From Novosphingobium sp. (GTDB taxonomy: Bacteria; Pseudomonadota; Alphaproteobacteria; Sphingomonadales; Sphingomonadaceae): a DNA stretch of 64,000 bases. The position numbers and the translations under genes are program-made. The stretch covers positions 124,001-188,000 of the forward strand of contig NZ_JAUYRV010000026.1 of NCBI RefSeq assembly GCF_030696665.1, written 5' to 3'. Below are positions 58,048-64,000 of the stretch, piece after piece. The stretch's first letter is position 1; each line of letters begins with the position of its first letter. Below the pieces are notes generated by a model. That model was not told the origin of the DNA. It worked only from the letters and a program-made list of their open reading frames with translations, and did no database searches.

Positions 58048-59682
58048 ATGGCTGACTATGTAATTATTGGAGGTGGGTCGTCGGGCGGCGTTATCGCCAG
58101 CCGGTTGTCCGAGGACCCCGATGTCACCGTTTGCCTGCTCGAGGCAGGCGGCCCAGGCACCTCGCCGCTTGTGTCCACGCCCGGCGCTTTTGCGGCGCTG
58201 ATCCAAGACTATCGGATCAATACGCTCAACTGGCGGTTCAACACCGACCCTTCAAAGGCGCTCAACGACCGCCGCCTCTACAATCCGCGCGGGAAGATGC
58301 TGGGTGGATCGAGCGGTATGAACGGGATGGTCTATATCCGCGGCGACCGGTCGGATTTCGACCACTGGGCCGAACTCGGCAACGACGGCTGGGGTTACAA
58401 CGATGTCCTGCCCTATTTCCGCAAGGCTGAGAATAATGAGCGCGGTGAGGATGAGTTTCACGGCTCGTCGGGACCGCTTCACGTATCCAACGGCAAGCGC
58501 GAATTCGATGTCTATGATGCTTTCATCGAGGCGGCGACTGGACTGGACCATCAAGCCAATCCGGACTTCAATGGGGCCAGCCAGGAAGGTGTCGGCATCT
58601 ATCAGTTTACCGTGAAGGACGGGAAGCGCGCCAGCGTGAAGGCGTGTTACCTTGATCCGGTGATGGGCAGGCGCGGCAACCTCCGCGTCGAAGTACATGC
58701 CCGCGTCCATCGTATCAGGTTTGAGGGCAACCGCGCGGTGGCAGTCGAGTATTCCCAGGACGGGCAGTTGAAGACGATCCCGTGCGAAAAGGAAGTCATT
58801 GTCAGCGGCGGCGCCTATAATTCGCCCCAACTGTTGATGCTTTCCGGTATCGGACCGCGTGATGAGTTGGAGAAGCATGGAATCGAAGTGATTCATGATA
58901 TTCCCGGTGTCGGCCAGAATCTTCACGACCATCCTGACCTGATGCTGGTCTACCAGTCGAAGAAGCGGCTCGGGATCGCACTCAATGTCGTTGGCGCGAT
59001 CAAGACCGTGCGAGACCTATTCCAGTATCTCACGCAAAGGAAAAGCTGGCTGGCATCGCCGCCCACGGCTGCAGGCGGTTTCTTGCGATCCGCGCCGGGG
59101 CAGAACCGGGCGGATTGCCAGGTCCATGTCGTGCCGCTCGCCTATCGCGACCATGCGCGCGACTACAAGCTGATGACGAAATGGGGCTATACGATCATTC
59201 TCAATATTGGGCGCCCAAAGAGCCGCGGCTGGGTTGCCTTACATGACTCAAACCCCGAATCCGATCCCAAGATGGACCTCAATCTCTTGAGTCATCCCGA
59301 CGACCTCAAGACGTTGCGCAATGCCTTCCGTGTCGTGCAGGAGATCCTGCATTCGGATCGCATGAAGGCGATGATGAAACGGCCTCTCTATCCTGACCGC
59401 TACCTTGAAACTGATGAAGAGATCGACGCCTATATCCGGGCAGAAGCCAATCATGCTTATCATCCGGTGGGAACATGCAAGATGGGCACCGACGAGATGG
59501 CGGTGGTCGACAACCGCCTGCGCGTTCACGGCCTCGCAAATATCCGCGTGGCCGATGCCTCGATCATGCCATCAGTCGTCAACGGCAACACCAATGCAAC
59601 CTGCATCATGATCGGCGAGAAAGCCGCCGACATGATCCGGCACGATAATATGAGCAGCAAGAATAGCATCGCAGAATATTGA
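58048..59682 (+). CDS. GMC-family FAD alcohol dehydrogenase/oxidase
   Basis: A 544-residue glucose-methanol-choline oxidoreductase. The N-terminal FAD fold is IIGGGSSGGVIASRLSED; GMC signature 1 is NPRGKMLGGSSGMNGMVYIRG and signature 2 GGAYNSPQLLMLSGIGP (shown here in short). The catalytic His lies in NHAYHPVGTCKMG and the closing AsnH-like position in VNGNTNATCIMIGEKAAD. It oxidises a primary alcohol to an aldehyde. The order TonB receptor, aldehyde dehydrogenase, GMC enzyme, CoA ligase resembles the polyethylene-glycol (peg) operon of sphingomonads, without the permease. Confidence 0.92.
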   Translation: MADYVIIGGGSSGGVIASRLSEDPDVTVCLLEAGGPGTSPLVSTPGAFAALIQDYRINTLNWRFNTDPSKALNDRRLYNPRGKMLGGSSGMNGMVYIRGDRSDFDHWAELGNDGWGYNDVLPYFRKAENNERGEDEFHGSSGPLHVSNGKREFDVYDAFIEAATGLDHQANPDFNGASQEGVGIYQFTVKDGKRASVKACYLDPVMGRRGNLRVEVHARVHRIRFEGNRAVAVEYSQDGQLKTIPCEKEVIVSGGAYNSPQLLMLSGIGPRDELEKHGIEVIHDIPGVGQNLHDHPDLMLVYQSKKRLGIALNVVGAIKTVRDLFQYLTQRKSWLASPPTAAGGFLRSAPGQNRADCQVHVVPLAYRDHARDYKLMTKWGYTIILNIGRPKSRGWVALHDSNPESDPKMDLNLLSHPDDLKTLRNAFRVVQEILHSDRMKAMMKRPLYPDRYLETDEEIDAYIRAEANHAYHPVGTCKMGTDEMAVVDNRLRVHGLANIRVADASIMPSVVNGNTNATCIMIGEKAADMIRHDNMSSKNSIAEY

Positions 59683-59749
59683 ATTGGACGATTGGATCAA
59701 TGCTGCAGACACAGATGCTTACGAAAAGAAGTCCGGAGAGGCCTATCGC

Positions 59750-59812
59750 ATGTCAGTTTATTATGTGTCGACTGCGCCATTGTGGGCGAGCGCCTTAGAG
59801 GAGCGCGGCTGA
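59750..59812 (+). CDS. 20-residue frame coupled to the CoA ligase
   Basis: A tiny frame starting MSVYYVSTAPLW with a GGAGAGG ribosome site 9 nt upstream. Its TGA overlaps the ligase ATG by one base (TGATG). Coupled leader translation is plausible; it may equally be a remnant of a larger gene or a chance frame. Confidence 0.3.
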   Translation: MSVYYVSTAPLWASALEERG

Positions 59813-61356
59813 TGGACGTCCGTACGCAAATACGTCGCGCCGCACGTTATTTCGCCCAGCAAGAGGCTCTCGTTCACGGCCACAGGCGGTTGACTTTCTC
59901 GGAAGCCTGGTTGCGCGGCGTGAAGCTCGCAAATGCTCTTGCGGAGTGCGGCCTTCAACCGGGTGACCGGATTGCTACGCTGGAGAAGAACTCCATCGAG
60001 GCCGCCGACATCATACTGGCGGCTGCCATTGGAAACTATACGCGTGTTCCTCTCTATGCGCGCAACCGATGTGAAGCGCACGCCCATATGATCGCGAGTA
60101 CCGGATCTCGGTTGGCGCTGGTCGATGAGGCATTGGCTTCGGAGTTGGCGGGGCTGGATGCCCAAGCTCCGACGCTTGAGCGGATCATTATCCGCGATCA
60201 CAACTATGAGAATTGGTTGGCGACAGCCTCGGACCGGGATCCCGATCCCGTCGTCGCGCCGGAGGACTATTGTGTCATCCGCCACACCGGCGGCACGACG
60301 GGCAAACCCAAGGGCGTTGCCTATCGGCACCGTTCATGGATGACGATCTCCGCCGCATTTTTCAGCATCGGCCCCCAAGTGGCTCCAGGGGATGCCATTC
60401 TGCATGTCGGCCCGTTGTCCCATGCATCGGGCTTCCTGTTCGTGCCGGCCTGGTATTGCGGCGCCCGCAACGTGATGATGGACGGCTTCGATCCAGCGTC
60501 CTTTCTTGACACTCTCGAGCAGGAACGGATCAGCCATGCCTTTGTAGCCCCCACCATGCTCAATGCCATAGTGCATCACGACGGGGCATATGGCCGCCAC
60601 TTTCCGAATTTGAAGTTTCTGCTGAGTGCTTCAGCGCCGATCTCCGAGCCGACGCTTCGCAAGTCGTGCCAGATATTCGGGAATCATGTTCTTCATTCGG
60701 GCTATGGACAGACCGAAATCCTGCCCATCGCGTCTATGGGGCCCAACGAGTGGTTCGGCGAATTTGAAGGTTCTGCCCCAATTCGGGCGGTCGGACGTCC
60801 CATGAGCGGCGCCGATATCGAAATCCGTAACGAGGACGGAAAGGTGCTGGGACCAAACGAGCCCGGCGAGATCGTCGCACGGTTCGAAAATGGCCAGATG
60901 GAGGAATTCTGGAACGATCCGGAGGAAACCGCCCGGCGCATGGAAGATGGCTGGGTCAAAACCGGCGATGTCGGCATGATCGACACAAACGGATTTTTGT
61001 ATCTGCTCGATCGCAACAACGACATGATCGTGTCAGGCGGCTTCAATATCTATCCCACCGAAATCGAAAACGTAATTGCCGACCATCCCGGTGTACTCGA
61101 GGTCGCGGTCTTTGGCGTGCCCCATGAAAAATGGGGTGAAACGCCGCTTGCAATGGTGCGTGTCAAGCCCGGAGCACAAATCACGGAGACCGAGATAATA
61201 GATTTGGTGCGCCAGCGTCTGGGCTCCGCAAAAAAGCCAAGCAAGGTCGTTTTTACCGCCGAGCCACTGCCGTTGAGCAATGTCGGAAAGGTGCTTCGTT
61301 CAAAGCTTCGAGAGCCCTATTGGGCGGGCCAGGACCGGCGCATTTCGGGGGCATGA
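59812..61356 (+). CDS. AMP-dependent acyl-CoA ligase
   Basis: A 514-residue adenylate-forming enzyme that activates a carboxylic acid to its CoA thioester. The P-loop-like motif is RHTGGTTGKPKG, the A5 region HSGYGQTEILP, the hinge KTGDVGMIDTNGFLYLLDR, and the catalytic Lys lies in the C-terminal PLSNVGKVLRSKL. The ATG follows a GAGGAG site; it overlaps the end of a 20-residue frame by one base. In this cluster it takes the acid made by the aldehyde dehydrogenase into beta-oxidation. The substrate chain type (aromatic, branched or ether) cannot be read. Confidence 0.9.
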   Translation: MDVRTQIRRAARYFAQQEALVHGHRRLTFSEAWLRGVKLANALAECGLQPGDRIATLEKNSIEAADIILAAAIGNYTRVPLYARNRCEAHAHMIASTGSRLALVDEALASELAGLDAQAPTLERIIIRDHNYENWLATASDRDPDPVVAPEDYCVIRHTGGTTGKPKGVAYRHRSWMTISAAFFSIGPQVAPGDAILHVGPLSHASGFLFVPAWYCGARNVMMDGFDPASFLDTLEQERISHAFVAPTMLNAIVHHDGAYGRHFPNLKFLLSASAPISEPTLRKSCQIFGNHVLHSGYGQTEILPIASMGPNEWFGEFEGSAPIRAVGRPMSGADIEIRNEDGKVLGPNEPGEIVARFENGQMEEFWNDPEETARRMEDGWVKTGDVGMIDTNGFLYLLDRNNDMIVSGGFNIYPTEIENVIADHPGVLEVAVFGVPHEKWGETPLAMVRVKPGAQITETEIIDLVRQRLGSAKKPSKVVFTAEPLPLSNVGKVLRSKLREPYWAGQDRRISGA

Positions 61357-61422
61357 CCGACGCAGCCATCCTAGCCACATCCTCTATTCCGGTGACCGCC
61401 TGCCGGCGCGCGGGAGACTGCA

Positions 61423-62217
61423 ATGGATTATGAATACATCCTGGTTGAGCAACGCGGCCCAGCGCTTTGGGTGACCCTCAACCGGCCGGCAGCGTTGAAC
61501 AGTCTGTCGTTGGCTTTGGCCGAGGAACTAGCCGCAGCGATCGAGGCAGCGGAAGCAGATGCGACGGTGCGCGCTTGCATTCTTACCGGCGCCGGACGGG
61601 CGTTTTGCGCTGGCGCGGATCTGCTCGCAATTGGCGATGGAACAGGCGGACAAACTCTCGCCGAACGCTTAAATCTGTTTCTGCCGCGGCTCGGTCAGGC
61701 TTTTAACAGGATCGAGACGTCGCGCCTTCCGATAATTGCGGCGGTCAACGGCCTTACGCTCGCCGGCGGCTTGGAACTGGTGTTGTGCTGTGATCTCGTC
61801 ATTGCCGCGCACCCGGCCAGATTTGGCGACGCCCATGCAAATTACGGCCTGTTGCCCGGCGGTGGAGGGTCGGTTCGACTCCCTAGGAAGATCGGCGAAG
61901 CGCGTGCGAAACATCTGATGATGACCGGCGGGACCATCTCGGCTGCCGAGATGAAGGAAGCCGGACTCGTGACCCAACTGGTTGCTCCCGAGGATCTCAT
62001 TGCGGCAGCGCAAGCGCTGGTAGAATCTCTTGCAGAAAAGAGCCGGCCAGGGCTCGCCTACATGAAGCAGCTAGTCCGCGCTGCGCAGGATAGCTCGCTC
62101 GAAGTCGGGCTGCGTCAGGAACTCGAAGCCATGGCTGCTTACGCCTTGTCCAACGACATTGTCGAAGGACTGGCGGCATTCCGGGAGAAGCGGAAGCCCG
62201 ATTTTTCCGACCGGTGA
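61423..62217 (+). CDS. Enoyl-CoA hydratase/isomerase
   Basis: A 264-residue crotonase-fold enzyme. The oxyanion-hole segments are GAGRAFCAGADLLA and NGLTLAGGLELVLCCD, and the catalytic-Glu region is altered to NYGLLPGGGGSVRLPR, as in many hydratases with a GGG loop. It hydrates or isomerises an enoyl-CoA in the cytoplasm. A GGGAG ribosome site precedes the ATG. It follows the ligase by 66 bp and the thiolase comes next, matching beta-oxidation order. Confidence 0.9.
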   Translation: MDYEYILVEQRGPALWVTLNRPAALNSLSLALAEELAAAIEAAEADATVRACILTGAGRAFCAGADLLAIGDGTGGQTLAERLNLFLPRLGQAFNRIETSRLPIIAAVNGLTLAGGLELVLCCDLVIAAHPARFGDAHANYGLLPGGGGSVRLPRKIGEARAKHLMMTGGTISAAEMKEAGLVTQLVAPEDLIAAAQALVESLAEKSRPGLAYMKQLVRAAQDSSLEVGLRQELEAMAAYALSNDIVEGLAAFREKRKPDFSDR

Positions 62218-62260
62218 GACCTGATCGGATGCGGAACACATTGGAAGAATGGATCAACGA

Positions 62261-63499
62261 ATGACCGACATATTCGTCATGGGGGTTGGGATGACCCCGT
62301 TCGGAAAACAGTTCGACAAGAGCCTGAAAATGCTCTGCGCCGAAGCTTCGTCGCAGGCCTTTTCCGACGCAGGATGCACCGCCGGCGATGTCGAAGCCAT
62401 CTTCTTCGGCAATTGCGTCCAGGGGCATATGGAGGGCCAGGACATGATCCGCGGCGAAATCGTGGCGCGAGCGATGGGCATCTCAAGCGTTCCCGTGGTG
62501 AATGTCGAAAACGCATGTGCGACGGCTTCCACGGCCTTGCACATGGCCGCCGCCTATGTTCGATCGGGGGCAGCGGATGTCGTACTCGCGCTCGGCGCGG
62601 AGAAGATGTACTCGCCCGACAAGGCGCTCATGTTCAGTGCATTCGATGGCGCTTGGGACGTGCATGAAACCGAGTCGGGCCGCGCGCAGCTGCTGGCCAT
62701 GGGCAATGGCGTCGATGTTCCGGAAGGAACGACATCGAGTCAGCCTTACAGCGTTTTCATGGATGTATACGCCGCGATGGCACGCGCGCACATGAAGACC
62801 TACGGCTCGACGCAAGCGCAAATCGCGGCCGTCTCGGCGAAAAATCACATGCATTCGACGCGCAATCTGCTTGCCCAGTATCGCCTCCCATATACCGTCG
62901 AAAGTGTACTCGCTGCGCCTCCGATCGTTTACCCGTTCACACTGCCGATGTGCTCTCCGATCAGCGACGGCGCCGCCGCTGCGATCATCTGCAGCGAAGC
63001 CGGTCGGCGCAAACTGTCGGCAGCCCCGGACAGGGCGCTAAGAATCCTGGCGTCTGTGCTGCAAACCGGCGCCGCGCGCGATCCCTTTGATTATGACCAC
63101 CATGTCAGCCGCCTTGCGGCGAACCGGGCCTATGCGATGGCCGGCGTGGGGCCAGAAGATATTGGCGTCGCGGAGGTGCATGACGCCACGGCGGTTGGCG
63201 AGATCATTGAAATCGAGGCGCTCGGCCTGACGCCGCCTGGCGAGGGCGGACTCGCGGCAGAGCGCGGTGAGACGGCGCTGGGTGGGCGTATTCCGGTAAA
63301 CACGTCGGGCGGGCTTGAATGCAAGGGACATCCGATCGGCGCCACCGGGCTCGGCCAAATCTACGAGCTTGCGCTGCAATTGCGCGGCGAGGCGGAAGAT
63401 CGACAGGTTCCGAATGCCCGGTTCGCGATCGCGCAGAACGGCGGAGGTGTCATCGGGGTGGAAGAGGCGGTGGTCGCCGTCACGATCCTGGGCCGGTAG
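62261..63499 (+). CDS. Thiolase-family acyltransferase (SCP-x type)
   Basis: A 412-residue thiolase-like enzyme. The N-terminal nucleophile Cys lies in NVENACATASTALHMA, and the C-terminal catalytic segment is GGLECKGHPIGATGLGQ; the HDATAVGEIIEIEALGL block is typical of the SCP2/non-decarboxylating thiolase branch. It cleaves a 3-oxoacyl-CoA to acetyl- or propionyl-CoA plus a shortened chain. Two ATGs four codons apart are possible (62249 and 62261); the second gives the family-typical MTDIFVMGVGMTPFG start. An acyl-CoA dehydrogenase follows after 37 bp. Confidence 0.88.
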   Translation: MTDIFVMGVGMTPFGKQFDKSLKMLCAEASSQAFSDAGCTAGDVEAIFFGNCVQGHMEGQDMIRGEIVARAMGISSVPVVNVENACATASTALHMAAAYVRSGAADVVLALGAEKMYSPDKALMFSAFDGAWDVHETESGRAQLLAMGNGVDVPEGTTSSQPYSVFMDVYAAMARAHMKTYGSTQAQIAAVSAKNHMHSTRNLLAQYRLPYTVESVLAAPPIVYPFTLPMCSPISDGAAAAIICSEAGRRKLSAAPDRALRILASVLQTGAARDPFDYDHHVSRLAANRAYAMAGVGPEDIGVAEVHDATAVGEIIEIEALGLTPPGEGGLAAERGETALGGRIPVNTSGGLECKGHPIGATGLGQIYELALQLRGEAEDRQVPNARFAIAQNGGGVIGVEEAVVAVTILGR

Positions 63500-63536
63500 T
63501 TGTCAGAGCGCGCCTAGGGAAACACGGGGTCACGAT

Positions 63537-64000
63537 ATGAACTTTGAGCTGTCCGATGAACAACGCATGGCGGTGGAAACCGTCCGCCGCTTTCTCGACA
63601 ACAAGCTTGAGCCGGAAATCCGCCGGCATGGGGAGCGGTTCATCCCCAAACCGCTCATGAAGGAATGGACTCAAGCACTGACCGGCTATGGCCATATTAC
63701 CGCACCGCATCAGGAGCAATGGGGCGGGCTTGATATGGGATGGCTCACTCATCTGCTCATTTTCGAGGAGATCGCCTATTCCTCGCTCGATGTGGCCATA
63801 CCCGGCTTCATCAACGCGGTTGGCGCAGAACTCATCCGCCGCTTCGCCCCGGAGACGATCAAGCAACGCTATCTTGCCGACCTCGTCGCGGCCGAGAAGT
63901 TCGTTTCGCTCGGCATCTCGGAGCCCGATGTCGGCTCGGACGTCGCCGCCATCAAGACACGCGCCGTACGAGACGGCGATTTCTGGGTCATCAATGGCGA
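63537..64000 (+). CDS. Acyl-CoA dehydrogenase (N-terminal part)
   Basis: The first 154 residues of an FAD-dependent acyl-CoA dehydrogenase, truncated by the right edge. It begins MNFELSDEQRMAVETVRRFL, the usual N-terminal helix, includes GYGHITAPHQEQWGG, and reaches the flavin-contact segment SLGISEPDVGSDVAAIKTRA. It introduces the alpha-beta double bond ahead of the enoyl-CoA hydratase. GGGG about 9 nt upstream serves as ribosome site. The catalytic Glu lies beyond the window. Confidence 0.92.
   Translation, partial: MNFELSDEQRMAVETVRRFLDNKLEPEIRRHGERFIPKPLMKEWTQALTGYGHITAPHQEQWGGLDMGWLTHLLIFEEIAYSSLDVAIPGFINAVGAELIRRFAPETIKQRYLADLVAAEKFVSLGISEPDVGSDVAAIKTRAVRDGDFWVING

Larger units (their letters stand above)
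45040..64000. mobile_element. Genomic island at tRNA-Met with catabolic cargo (left part)
   Basis: A tRNA gene followed directly by a P4-type integrase and then a cohesive catabolic cluster is the classic layout of an integrative island. No transfer or plasmid genes are visible. The right boundary lies outside the window. Confidence 0.6.

Noticed and set aside
53635..59692. 15-bp exact repeat ATTGAATTGGACGAT at 53635 and 59678
   Set aside because: One or two 15-mer repeats are expected by chance in 64 kb, and one copy includes a stop codon of a gene.
1..64000. CRISPR arrays, transposases, prophage structural genes or toxin-antitoxin pairs
   Set aside because: No regularly spaced repeats and no proteins of these classes were recognised; the only mobility gene is the P4-type integrase.

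Overview
The window looks like chromosome from a sphingomonad alphaproteobacterium, probably close to Novosphingobium. This is inferred from the GC-rich coding style, five TonB-dependent receptors in 64 kb, an UrcA-family protein, and receptor-rich catabolic clusters. No rRNA or marker gene is present to fix the species. I saw no CRISPR array and no insertion sequence.

Left part (1-14653). A truncated imidazolonepropionase-type amidohydrolase and a ThDP-dependent acetolactate-synthase-like enzyme share the minus strand. They are followed by a small membrane protein, a large-subunit catalase (katE) and a hemerythrin-like protein. Next is a complete cytochrome bd module: cydA, cydB and the tiny cydX on the minus strand, diverging from the cydDC exporter. 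After it comes a sulfide/persulfide detoxification set: a TauE/SafE exporter, an ETHE1/Blh-type persulfide dioxygenase, a DUF2892 protein, a rhodanese and a BigR/SqrR-type ArsR sensor. A near-perfect palindrome lies between the two divergent arms of this set.

Iron and flavin region (14683-27514). An eight-gene minus-strand run reads PepSY, DUF2271, DUF4198, ApbE, FMN-dependent alpha-hydroxy-acid dehydrogenase, DUF2946, TonB receptor, PepSY. It diverges from a catecholate-type TonB receptor, which is followed by TonB and a PiuC-type dioxygenase. Related TGCGAA-type palindromes precede all three transcription units and are probably Fur boxes. The DUF2271 protein carries an ApbE-type flavinylation motif.

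Amine-oxidation module (27520-33588). A TonB receptor lies between two exported RidA paralogues and is followed by a c-type cytochrome and a twin-arginine flavin amine oxidase. The set suggests import of an amine, periplasmic oxidation with electrons passed to cytochrome c, and RidA clearing the imine product. The substrate is unknown.

Cellulose region (34302-44596). An intact minus-strand operon encodes a BcsR/BcsP-like protein, BcsQ, a fused BcsA-BcsB synthase, BcsC, BcsD and the BcsZ endoglucanase, mostly with overlapping genes.

Genomic island (45040 to the right edge). An elongator tRNA-Met(CAT) is followed at once by a P4-type integrase. The cargo is a TetR regulator with a divergent promoter/operator, an amidohydrolase, two TonB receptors, a cyclase-family hydrolase, a beta-keto acid cleavage enzyme, an aldehyde dehydrogenase, a GMC alcohol oxidoreductase, an acyl-CoA ligase, an enoyl-CoA hydratase, a thiolase and a truncated acyl-CoA dehydrogenase. 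Together these describe uptake of a substrate, alcohol to aldehyde to acid oxidation, CoA activation and beta-oxidation. The island continues past the window.
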